Below the pieces are notes generated by a model. It was not told the origin of the DNA. It worked only from the letters and a program-made list of their open reading frames with translations, and did not search any database. Position numbers and translations under genes: made by a program. From Dothistroma septosporum (Eukaryota > Ascomycota > Dothideomycetes > Mycosphaerellales > Mycosphaerellaceae), in assembly GCA_002236755.2 (NCBI GenBank), contig NBZP02000054.1, forward strand, positions 310,001 through 374,000: a stretch of 64,000 bases of DNA, written 5' to 3'. How positions within the stretch are numbered: the first letter of the stretch is position 1; the number at the start of each line of letters is the position of its first letter. This document shows, in pieces, positions 1-8,998 of the stretch.

Positions 1-584
1 ATCGCGCCTCCACCGATTCCAGCAACGGCTCTCGCGGCGATGAGCTGATTGATATCCTGCGCAAGTCCACAGCCGAGGCATCCCAGACCGAAGACCGTGT
101 ACCCAAAAAGTAGACATGCTTTCCTCCCGAAGATGTCAGATAATTTTCCATATAATGGTTGGCAAGAAGTCAAAGTCAAGAAGTAAGCTGTAGCAATCCA
201 AGAGGTCATGCTCAACGCATTGAGCTCTGAGCCGATGCTTCCATAGCTGCTGACGATGATGGTCTGATCCGCCGCGGACAGGAAGACTCCAATGACCACC
301 GCTGGGAAGATGTACTTCATGTTCTTCTTGACTTCTGGAAGGCCATCGTATTGCCTTTGTCTGCTGACCGAGGTGTTGGTCTCCTGACGTTCGAGAGAGT
401 CATCGTCGTCCGGAGCACCGTTTGCCTTGTGGTCTGGGTGGAAAGTGCCATGGTCATCGGCACGGTGCGGACCTGGAATGGGCCCTTCGGGTGCTAGAGT
501 ATCGACAGGCTCTACATTTCCTGTTTCGGACAGCAGCGGCGACGTCTCCGTGGCATGTCCATTCTGGTGTTTCCCTTGAGGCAT
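1..584 (-). CDS. MFS transporter, DHA2/Vba-like family, N-terminal part (runs off the left edge)
   Basis: Only the first 194 or so codons are in the window. An acidic, Pro-rich cytosolic N-terminus of about 90 residues precedes the first membrane segment (about 91-112). The loop between TM2 and TM3 carries the MFS motif A, GKLSDIFGRK (146-155), and the segment around 183-193 has the Gly-rich RAVAGIGGG stretch usual in TM4 of drug:H+ antiporter-2 carriers. The wording around TM1 (SAADQTIIVSSYG) fits the Fnx1/Vba group, which moves amino acids or drugs across the vacuolar or plasma membrane; substrate cannot be told. The ATG at 582-584 is the first in frame. It is divergent from the acidic protein at 912, with about 330 bp between them. 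Confidence 0.85.
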   Translation of the reverse strand, partial: MPQGKHQNGHATETSPLLSETGNVEPVDTLAPEGPIPGPHRADDHGTFHPDHKANGAPDDDDSLERQETNTSVSRQRQYDGLPEVKKNMKYIFPAVVIGVFLSAADQTIIVSSYGSIGSELNALSMTSWIATAYFLTLTSCQPLYGKLSDIFGRKACLLFGYTVFGLGCLGCGLAQDINQLIAARAVAGIGGGA

Positions 585-911
585 GCTGTGAAGTTACGAG
601 TGAAGGAAAGGAAAAAGTGATCGAATACTACCGCTCCATGTCTTGAAAGGAAGATCTGCAGGATGAATACGAGAGGATGAGATAGCTCAAGACGTGATAC
701 GCCAGAGAACCCGCTATGCCCGGTGAAGGAAGAAAGGCGAGTTGCTGACTGATATGGAGGTGAGGTTGCGCTATCGCTCGGCGCTCGGACGTTCTGGCGC
801 GATAGGCCGAGGCCAGCCGTTCCGAAGCTGCACCTCACGCGTTGAGCTATGTTATTTGACGATCGCGAGGACCATTGAGCCAATTCCGACCATCTTCAGT
901 GAATATGGAGA

Positions 912-1729
912 ATGTCAGGAACGGTGGGAGACGATCGCGCGGAGAAGCTGGAGGAGCAACAAGCCATAGCTGGTTACGACGAAAATGAGGAAGGCGATGT
1001 GGACGCACACGCGATCAAACATGACGATGAAGCTGGTATGTGGCATCTATAGATCAATGTAACGCAGCATGATTCTTACATGCTATAGCTTCAACAGCCT
1101 CGCGACTAGACGCCACGATCGACGATGATGACATGCATGGAGCTTTGCCGGCCACAGAACAGCAAGACGAGGACGATGACGAGGACGAAGACGAGGACCT
1201 ACCATATCCCGAGCCCGAGCAAGACGAACCACTACTCCCGCCTGCCGGTTTCAGGCCCTTCTTTACCTTAGTCGAAGACGGCACTGGCGAGCATCATCAT
1301 CCCAACGTTCACTACGTCTTCGCCGATGATGACCCCGACATCTTGACGTCGGCAGCCTTGGAAATGCTGCAAGACTCAAGGCATGAAAGAGAAGTGGAGG
1401 AACGCTTTGTGATATTGGACTTCGCAGCAGACGGAAAAGAAATCATCTCGGCTACATCGCTCTCTCCGGACTGGCAAGCCATGCAAACCAAGTTGAGTGC
1501 GGCGCCAAGCTGGGGAGGAGATGATGGAAAGAGCAGAGACAAAGGGCTGATGTTGACCATATCCGGGCGGGAGGCGGGAGAAGGAAACACGAGCAAGGAC
1601 AAAGCTCGTAAAGAAGATATCGAAGCTTTGTTGAAGACGTTTGACGAGCATATGGGGAGTTTGGATGGAGTTCTGGGGACTGAGGAGACTGATGCGACTA
1701 TAGATACCCCAGCTACTGAGGCGCTTTGA
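912..1729 (+). CDS. Conserved-looking acidic protein of unknown function
   Basis: Two exons, 912..1035 and 1089..1729, joined across a 53-nt GT-AG intron. The spliced frame gives about 254 residues. The N-terminal third is very acidic, with an Asp/Glu run encoded near 1160-1200. The middle (roughly residues 85-160) looks folded, with a NVHYVFADDDPD segment followed by a hydrophobic strand. The last 60 residues are charged and helical. No catalytic motif, signal peptide or membrane segment is seen. An antisense reading through the acidic run looks Ser-rich but is only its shadow. I do not recognise the family; the codon pattern and clean splice make it a likely real gene. Confidence 0.75.
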
Positions 1730-1991
1730 CAGATCATGATTGATGAATGATGAAATTAGTTATGCTCGGCCTGGTCTGGCACAATTATCAACGCTGTGCA
1801 CCACGATCAAAACGTGATGGCATCGCGTGGGCCTTCTCGCGCTTCCATGCTGGAGGCACAGGCGCGGACCAGCACTCGAACTGATCTGCGAGGTCAATGC
1901 CTCCTCTTCATGAGCTGATTGAGCTGTCGTGCTGCTTTGTTGGCGATCCGTCCTTATTCACCGCCCTGGGCCACTGAAAGAAGAGAAGCCA

Positions 1992-2950
1992 TCATGCACA
2001 CCCGGCGGCATCCTTGCTTGGATGCCATTTCAGTGCTTGATCCTTGAGATAAGCTGCTACTTCTTCTGGCGTAAGCCGATGCGAAGCCTTCCTGTGGCGC
2101 GGCAGCGGTCCTTTCAAGTACGCAGCGCGGATTCTTGTATCATCGGCATCTTCTGGCTCGGGCCATCGTGTATAGATGAGCAGTCGGGCGACGACTTCAA
2201 CATCGTCCTCCAAGCCATTTGGCGCAAACTTCCTAGAAGTCAGAGAACGTTGATCTCGGAGTTTGACAATGTCTTGAATTCTCAAGCCCTCCTCCCTGTA
2301 CGCCCAGCATGAACCCGAACCTTTTGGGAGTAGCCATTCACTGCTATCTTCGTCCCAGAGGTAGCAGCCAACTGTGATACTCTGGCAAGGTGGATTGGTG
2401 AAGACGTCATCCGAGCTCTGAAGACTGTTCCCTGCTGCCGGCGAAGGAAGACGAACGACGAGCTCCACTGAGCTGAATGTAATTACCGCAACGTCATCAT
2501 GGACTTTCTGATCAAATAAAGTCACCTTGTGGACTTTTCCTATGGTCAGGGGTATTCCTTTCCAGTCATTCCAGCTATAAGTGGTGACGGTGACTTTTCG
2601 CCTCAGAAAGGCGCTCGTCATTGCCTCGGCCAATTTATCATTGTTCGTGAGGATACCATCGTTCGCGAAGCCTGGGCTATCACTATCGAAAATCTCAACG
2701 GTTCGGTCTTTGCACACGGCTTTCGAGCGGGTAATGACACCGCGCCAATCCTGCCAGCAGAAGATTGTTAGCACAGGTCGAAATCACGTGGCAATGCGTC
2801 GAATGCTAGCAGGAATCTGAAGACGCTGCGCACAGAACACAACTGGCGCAATGCATGATTCGCACTTACCTTGCTGACCAGCTTGAGCTCGGGAATTCGA
2901 TGAGCGTCGAGTAGCTCGGTGATGCCAAAGACGTCCTGAACGGGTGCCAT
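1992..2950 (-). CDS. Unknown protein, intact copy of a tandem pair
   Basis: Exon 1 is 2870..2950 (27 codons, ATG at 2950) and exon 2 is 1992..2750, with a 119-nt intron between GTAAGT and CAG. The product is about 279 residues, soluble, with no signal peptide. It has two Trp-rich beta-like segments in the middle and a charged C-terminus with LPRHRKASHR near residue 245. The family was not recognised. A related reading frame lies just downstream at 3408..4067 on the same strand, so this looks like a local tandem duplication in which this copy stayed open. Confidence 0.65.
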
Positions 2951-3407
2951 ATCTTCAAGGTGCGTTGATGGTGATGGCGCTCGGGGCTGGTGGTGCTGGT
3001 GGTGTGTGATAGCTGATTGTATCGAGTATGATTCGATCTAGTTTGTCGAGGTACTGTCAGAAATGAGGCGGTAAAGTCTTCTTAAGCTCCAGCCCACATA
3101 CAGACCCGCATGTACCTGTGTCTCTCATTCACTCAGAATTGCTTCAAGGTAAGTGACGCAATGGCCGACGTCGGCTTCCGATTTTGATTAGAACGAAGAA
3201 ATGTAATCGGGGACATACCTCGCCCATCTTACATTCGGCGTCTATGTTGACTATAGGATAATAGGTGATCGAAGACAGACCTCCTCACGAGCGCAAGCCA
3301 TCTCGTTACCCTTGGGTTCGCTACATGGTAGACTAGCTGGGGTGAAATTTGGTGACTGTAGCGGCGCGCCATGTCCGTTCTGCCTCTTTCGCGGATGGCT
3401 AATTGGA
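2951..3407. other. Intergenic, no gene seen
   Basis: This is the spacer between the intact and the broken copy of the tandem pair. It should hold the promoter of the intact copy. No coding stretch or RNA gene could be supported here. Confidence 0.5.
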
Positions 3408-4067
3408 TCACTCGCCGACGCTGACACCGATGTTGTCCCTCGAGTACGCTCGATTCCCAGATTCCACGCCGACTTGACTCTTCATCTCAAGAGACCAAAT
3501 CAAGACTTGATCTCTGATAACAGCTCCAGATCTCTCCGACCTTCCCCTGTGACTCGCCTTACTGTGCCTCGGAAGTCTCCTGTCGACGTAGTCATCATCG
3601 GCAAGGCAATCTTCTAAGGTAACTCCGTGGCCACAGCTGAACTTCGCCATCAAAGCGGCTACAACCTCGATACGCGTCCGTTGCAACTGAAGCATCCATA
3701 GCGACGATATCATCCTGCAGTGCTAGAAAATCCGATCCCGCACTGCAAGGATGTCGCCAGCTTCCAGACCGTCTTCGTTGTAAGCCCAGCGGACAGTCGG
3801 TTCGCGAGGAGTCAACCAGCGGTCGGTTTCGACGTAGTAGCGATGCGTACTGACTTGCATAGACAGGCAAGGGGCGTGCCTAGCAAAGTCTCCGGATGCA
3901 GCAAGGTGGTCTGGAGGTGGACGGTGTGGCAGGGCGATTTTGATGTGGAACTTCGGTGCATACTTGAAGTCTTTTGCGTGGCTGAGCATACACGTCTCTG
4001 GAAACGGATTGACTCGAATGCAGTCCTCAGTGCGGTATTTGGCGTTACATTCAGACCAGCGGCGCAA
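3408..4067 (-). pseudogene. Broken tandem paralog of the 1992..2950 gene
   Basis: One reading frame runs from 4067 to 3408 and is cut by a single in-frame TAG at 3723..3725. Its first part matches the intact neighbour around the PC.S..V and WL.P segments and WAY.E.GL..GDI, and its second part matches VVA.L and LPRH.KASHR, so order and spacing are kept across the stop. The N-terminal exon of the intact copy is not found; the NOG2 3' end begins only 45 bp upstream. The stop can be explained by CAG to TAG. It may be a pseudogene by point nonsense and 5' truncation. A remaining short functional product cannot be excluded. Confidence 0.6.
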
Positions 4068-4112
4068 TGGTGACCGAAGATTGGATTCGTACGACGAAGG
4101 GGTATCGAGCTA

Positions 4113-6243
4113 TCAAGTCGGCGTCTCGTCGTCACTCGCGCCAGGATCTATCTGCACACCGCCGGATTTCGTATCCTCACTGGCATGCTCTTCTTCCTCG
4201 TCAAAGCCTTCGAAACCACCATCTTCGTCTACGTCTGCCTCCTCGTTCTCATCTTCCCGCTCATCTTCAGGAGCCTGAGACCCAACGTCTCCGAGCTCGC
4301 GCTTCCTCTTCTTATGTGTAAAGCCTAGCGCTTCGTCTCTGCTTTCCACCAGCTTCTCGTCTTCACCCACAGTCGTAGGCGGCGGGCTGAACCACGGGAT
4401 TTTGCCTCGCAGGAAGTCATTCAGTACCATCTTGGCCACACCGTCCATGTCCGCTTCGCCACCTTTCAGAAGTCTGCCTCCTTTTCGTGCTAGTGCTTCT
4501 AGGAACTTGATGCCTTCCTCTGTCCTCTGCTGTTCCGGCTTATCTGTAAACGCTGTGTCGTCGTCCATGCTCCAGCCTTTCATCTCATAAGTCCGCTCCA
4601 AATGGTGCTGCTTGCACTTCGCCAGTACAGCTGGGATGTACTGTGCTGGATTCTCCACATTCTCCACTCGTACCACACCTCGCAGCAGGATGTCCTCAGG
4701 CGAGTCGGTCATCGAGGGCGGCACGATACCGGGACAGTCGATGAGATATATTCGCTTCATGAGCGTAATGTACTGCCAGACCTTCGTCTCTCCAGGGATA
4801 GGTGCGACTGTGCATACTTTCTTCTTCCGGAGGGTGTTGATTATCGACGATTTGCCGGTATTGGGATAGCCAATGAAGCCAACTGAGATTTGCTTGCGGT
4901 TACTGTGCAGTGAGGAGAATTGTCGCAGTAGTGAGATGAGCGTGCCCTTGCCGAAGCTGTTTGTCATGCTCGCGTGAAAAGCCAAAGTCGGATAGTCTTT
5001 CGACAGGTGCTTGACCCATTTTGCCTGATGCACAGTCAGCTCACTGCTCCATTCCGCGTACACCGACAACAAGCCATGTGTGCGTGTCGCCATAAGAGGT
5101 GTGTGTCTCATAACTAAGCTGTCCGTCACGGATGCTTCTCGCTGGGAGATCAGGGTCGCTACTCAAACAAGACACGAAAGACTCAAAGATGACCGTACCA
5201 AGACGGCAGGGGGTCGGGTAAGTCGGTTTGCTCTACCAGAGACGTAACAGGTCTGTTCCAATGAGATGTACCTCGAGGGCGGGAACGAATCTTGACTTGG
5301 CTCTGGCGTGCTGCTACGTGAAGAAAGTGGGCAAGCGCGAACAAGAACAAATTGTAAGCAGAACACGAAGGGCGATACGTACCGCAACGCTGGTTGGCAC
5401 CAAATCGCACTTGTTCAGCAGGAAGAGCAAGTGCTTATGTGGCGCCTCTTCTTTTATATACTTTTCGACGCTTCGACATCGGGTGCCATCGGGGTCTCGC
5501 GCGTCTAGAACGTGTATCACCACATCGGAGCTGTCGATGACCTTGTAGAGTTCGTTCCATATTCGTTTGCTTTGGCCTTTGGAAAAGACTGGTTCTCTTG
5601 CTGTCGCGATCTGTCCACTGGCCAGGATTGATGCATCCACAGACTCATTGGGCTCACCCTCGCCAAGTCCAGCAAGATATCGTGCCTCTGCCCGTCGTTC
5701 TTCGAATTTCGAAAAGTCCGTTGTTGATCGCTCCGCCATGTTAGCAATACTCGATACATCTAAGCGCGGTCGCTTCCGCTGTGCCTTCGGTCCGAACGTG
5801 TCGCCAAACTTTTCGGTCTCTATCCTGATCTTTGCCTTGTGCTGTGTGAGGCCATCTTTCCGCTCTTTGTCCTTGTTATCGTGGATCAAGCTCATGGGAA
5901 GCTTGTTCTGTTTCAACAAGTAGCTGTATGGATCCTTGCTCTGCGCCTCCACCGCACCACGGAACGATTCGAGCGCATCTTGCGAGATAACTCTGGTGTT
6001 GGTGAACCACTTTCGGTTGGGCTCGACTCGCGCGGAAGGCTTTTCTCTGCTTTGGAATGAAGCGGCCTTGGTGATGTCTCCTTGAGCGTTCCTTTGCGCC
6101 TTGCCATCTCGAAACATATTGAGCGTCTTGACCTTCTTGGCACTTCGGTAGAAGTTCTCGCCCTTGGTCTTGACGTTAGCCATGCCATCGCTGGTCTTGC
6201 CCTCGCGGACCTTGCGGGTCGCCTCCTTCTTGCCGGTACCCAT
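4113..6243 (-). CDS. NOG2: Nucleolar GTP-binding protein 2 (NOG2/Nug2), 60S pre-ribosome assembly GTPase
   Basis: Exons 5383..6243 and 4113..5024 give about 590 residues. The order of G motifs is circularly permuted, as in the YlqF/YawG family: G4 NKCD at 277-280, G5-like region 305-315 (ASM..SFGKGT), P-loop GYPNTGKSS at 339-347, G3 DCPG at 383-386. The N-terminal NGP1NT region and an acidic, Lys-rich C-terminus fit the yeast protein, which sits on late nuclear pre-60S particles and blocks early Nmd3 binding. The splice joins SVA to AKWVKHLSK without loss of conserved sequence. The intron is 358 nt, far longer than others in the window, and appears to host a snoRNA (separate entry). It is head to head with the gene at 6478. 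Confidence 0.95.
5097..5306 (-). ncRNA. Probable H/ACA snoRNA in the NOG2 intron, snR191-like
   Basis: Within intron 5025..5382 the minus strand folds into two guide units. Unit 1: lower stem CCAGAG (5301-5306) with CTCTGG (5236-5241), an 11-position upper stem (5282-5292 with 5249-5259, 9 pairs), and a pocket made of AGTCA (5293-5297) and GTTAC (5244-5248). An H box AGAGCA (5229-5234) starts exactly 14 nt after the start of GTTAC. Unit 2: lower stem GTGTCTTG (5168-5175) with TGAGACAC (5103-5110), pocket GAGT (5161-5164) and TAGTTA (5111-5116), then ACA (5100-5102) 14 nt on and a 3-nt tail. The pockets pair with GUAAC-UA-UGACU and UAACUA-UG-ACUC of LSU helix 69. About 50 nt between the H box and unit 2 are extra. 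The 5' end is approximate. Confidence 0.75.
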
Positions 6244-6477
6244 GTCGAAGGCGATGTCTTGCGCTGGTGGTGTATGGGATATGAGGTGAGCGTTGATGTG
6301 GCACAAGGCCAGAAGAGTGCAGAGAAGAAGAAGTGGCTGAAGGTTTCGATACTGGGCAAAGAAAAACGCGCCAAGATTTCGGGGTTGTGATTGGGAAGGT
6401 CGAGCGACCACTCCCGCGGCGACTTGCTCTGGAGCATCGTGACATTGACAAAGCCCTGTACAGACAACACAGTGATC
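6244..6477. promoter_or_regulatory. Shared divergent promoter, NOG2 / PET123-like
   Basis: Only 234 bp separate the ATG of NOG2 (minus) and that of the mitoribosomal protein gene (plus), so the two promoters must overlap. No specific factor site was identified with confidence. Confidence 0.55.
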
Positions 6478-7410
6478 ATGCCTCCCAGAACGCATGCGTC
6501 ATCGCTATCAAGCTGGCGATGCCCACAATGCACGATCAGATCGTTCGCGACAACGACCCGGCAGCTAGCTGTTGGACCAGAACATCCACGATACATCGAA
6601 GTCCCTGAACCACCACAGCAGAACGTTCCATACAAGCCTCCAGTAAAGGGTGTTCTACCAGTACCGCGCGATGTCTTTGCGGGGACCGACAAGTCCAGGA
6701 GTGACGAGGAAGCAATCGCAGCTTCAACCAAAAAGCCTCTCAAGCAGAAAGTGTACGCCAAAGGAAGTAGAGAGGAATGGATGGCCAAGATGAGCGAAGT
6801 CAGGAAGCAGAACCTGCGCGAGGGAATAACAAGTCTGCGATTTCGGCAGCGGAATGAAAGCAGGAGGATGCGAGAGAGATCGTTGGCGAACCAGGCAGCA
6901 CGTGAGGCGGCGCTCCATCGACCAGAACGTGAAGACGAGCGTCTTACTGCGCCATCAACAAATCTTGATCTGGAGGCTCTGTTCGGCAAGCAAGTGCCAG
7001 ATCCCGCACGCGAGCAGCGGATAGCGACGAAGAGGGAGAATGTGGCGCGTCACGAAGAAGCGAAACGCGTAGAACGGCTGGATGCGATCCATACCTTGTA
7101 CATGAATGCAAGAGATTTCATTGTCACACCACAGCAGTTGGACAAAGCTGTCGACGAAGCGTTTGGTACAGAACAGAACCCAGTCGTCTTCGGTGTCAGC
7201 CAGTACTACAGCAACGATCCTGCTGGACGATCTATCTGGGCTGAAGGCAGGCCGGAGAGGGTGCAGGATATGCTCAACAGAGCAAATGGCCTCAAGCCAA
7301 GGACTGCGATGGACAGCGCTGGTGGTTCGGGCGATATCAACAAGGACAGAATCAGGAGAATTGCGGAGATGTTTACGGGCGGTAAGATGGAGAGCACGGA
7401 GAGCAGATAG
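6478..7410 (+). CDS. PET123: Mitochondrial small-subunit ribosomal protein, PET123/mS26-like
   Basis: A single exon of 310 codons. The ATG at 6478 was chosen because the next 25 residues form a basic, Ser/Thr-rich presequence (arginines, no acids), as expected for import into the matrix. The segment around residues 95-150 is a long charged helix containing SREEWMAKMSEVRKQN, which matches my memory of fungal Pet123/mS26 proteins, a helical protein of the small mitoribosomal subunit. A second helical region with VARHEEAKRVERL follows at about 180-210. An in-frame reading upstream of 6478 exists but overlaps the shared promoter. The name rests on recognition only, so the function is likely rather than certain. 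Confidence 0.7.
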   Translation: MPPRTHASSLSSWRCPQCTIRSFATTTRQLAVGPEHPRYIEVPEPPQQNVPYKPPVKGVLPVPRDVFAGTDKSRSDEEAIAASTKKPLKQKVYAKGSREEWMAKMSEVRKQNLREGITSLRFRQRNESRRMRERSLANQAAREAALHRPEREDERLTAPSTNLDLEALFGKQVPDPAREQRIATKRENVARHEEAKRVERLDAIHTLYMNARDFIVTPQQLDKAVDEAFGTEQNPVVFGVSQYYSNDPAGRSIWAEGRPERVQDMLNRANGLKPRTAMDSAGGSGDINKDRIRRIAEMFTGGKMESTESR

Positions 7411-7555
7411 TGAGGCAGCTAGCTATATGTATAGCCTGTACACCTCATTACATGCTTCACTGAAACCAGATCTGTGAGATGGTCTTACGCTTCCCGAACA
7501 CTCGCATTCGAGTCGTGTGAATTGTAGCGAACCGCAATTACTGTCTCTTGGACGA

Positions 7556-8321
7556 ATGGATGATGAGGACAAGGAATACGGCCCAAACGAATGCCTTCGC
7601 CTTCATCAGTCGATACCGGTCGAGTACTCGGACGACTCGTTGGAGGTCAAGATCACCGAAAGAGATCTTGCCCATCCTTGCCGTTGCCATTTCCTTACTC
7701 AAAGTTTGCAGACAGATCTACATTGAAGCTATGCCGATCTTCCACGGGCTGAATACGTTCTTGATACACAACACAGTCACGTTTACAAAGGCCTGATCGA
7801 GCGTCTCCCAGTCATCGAAGTCGCCAGCATCAAACGCTTCCACTTCTCGGTAGGTGAGAACGGTTGGTATCGGTTCGAGCATTGGGGCATTGTTTGCCGA
7901 ACACTGGCATCGATGAAGCTCGAATTGGTGATCCTTACCTTGGCCGACTATCACTGGCTGGAGCTGCCTTCAGCGATACCAAGAAGCGCACTTCTCGCGA
8001 GTCACCAAGTTCAAGAAAATCGAGCAGGTGCCCGGCTTCAGCGATCTTGCCAACGCCGCAGCTCGAGCTACCAAGTTTGTGCTGTACAATCACGAAGATT
8101 GTCCCAAGATCAAAGCGTACATGGACGAAGAGATCAAGAAGATCAAGGCCGGTGGCACCAAATCCGAGTCGACCTTGAAGAAGTGTGGAAGGAAGAAGAT
8201 CAAATCTGCTGAGACTGTGGTGGAGGATGGTGAGCCTGAGGCGAAGATGGTGAACAAGCAGCCAAAGAAGCGTAGCAAGGAGACGTGCTTGTGGGAAATG
8301 CAAGGTAGGATTAGACCATAA
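7556..8321 (+). pseudogene. Decayed F-box/2EXR-like gene
   Basis: Protein-like sequence continues through this stretch but hops frame at least three times. It starts with an acidic MDDEDKEYGPNE segment, shifts before LLKVCRQIYIEAMPIF (7695-7745, the usual leader of fungal 2EXR/F-box-like proteins), shifts again at about 7790 before RLPVIEVASIKRFHFSV, and shifts once more near 7970 before KFKKIEQVPGFSDLA and a Lys-rich C-terminus. No GT-AG introns were found that repair these breaks. The reading is therefore a degraded gene rather than a spliced one. Confidence 0.55.
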
Positions 8322-8998
8322 CAAGAATGAGTGATTGGGATGCCTAAGAGGGTGTGGTCCAGGTCCGGCGATGGCTTGATGCGAGTTGGGCATAGACGAT
8401 TGGGCCATATGCACATAGTCTTTCAGTATCACTGGTTGGGACTAAGTTATGCACCTCACAGACTTGCCAACCCATACCATGTCTCCACAATCGATCGTCT
8501 TACCCTGTCCACTAGCCCTTGATGTGCCATGGGAAGGAAAGCGGCGCCCCGGACCTTGCTGCGATCTTGAAACAAGCTTCTTTCAACCTCTTGTTACACA
8601 ACTTCATGATCGTATCCACCAAATCCATCAACGATCGTGTTCAATCGTGTCTACATCAGTCCCTAGGTGAATTTGGCGGTTGCCGCCAGTGTATGCTAAG
8701 ATCCTGCAGCCGCACAATTGTCCCGTGTTGATCCGTGACAGTCAGCATGAGATCAGCGGCCGGGACCAAACCATTCCCGAAGGATCGCGCCCGTCTGCAG
8801 GAGCTCATCCTCCGAAGCGAGGTAGAACACCCTCAGCGGTATCTTAGAGTTCGGTGGTCTCCTGCTTGTTGAGATGTCGATGACACCAGATTAAATACTG
8901 TCGTCGCGTGGCAGAGGCGGTAGACACGACGCGCTTCATGTCTCGACAGCAGAATCCGAAATTGACGCAAAGCCGGAGGGCCTGAGAAGGTGACCAAC
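8322..8998. other. Intergenic, no gene seen
   Basis: Spacer of about 680 bp upstream of the LtrA-like gene. Short open frames here have no protein-like character. It presumably holds the promoter and 5' UTR of the next gene. Confidence 0.5.

Noticed and set aside
1312..1737. Minus-strand Ser-rich frames opposite the acidic protein
   Set aside because: Antisense of the plus-strand gene, which has a clean spliced model.
5913..6989. 358-codon minus-strand frame across the NOG2/PET123 junction
   Set aside because: It overlaps NOG2 exon 1 in another phase and runs antisense through PET123; Ser/Arg-rich text with no domain.
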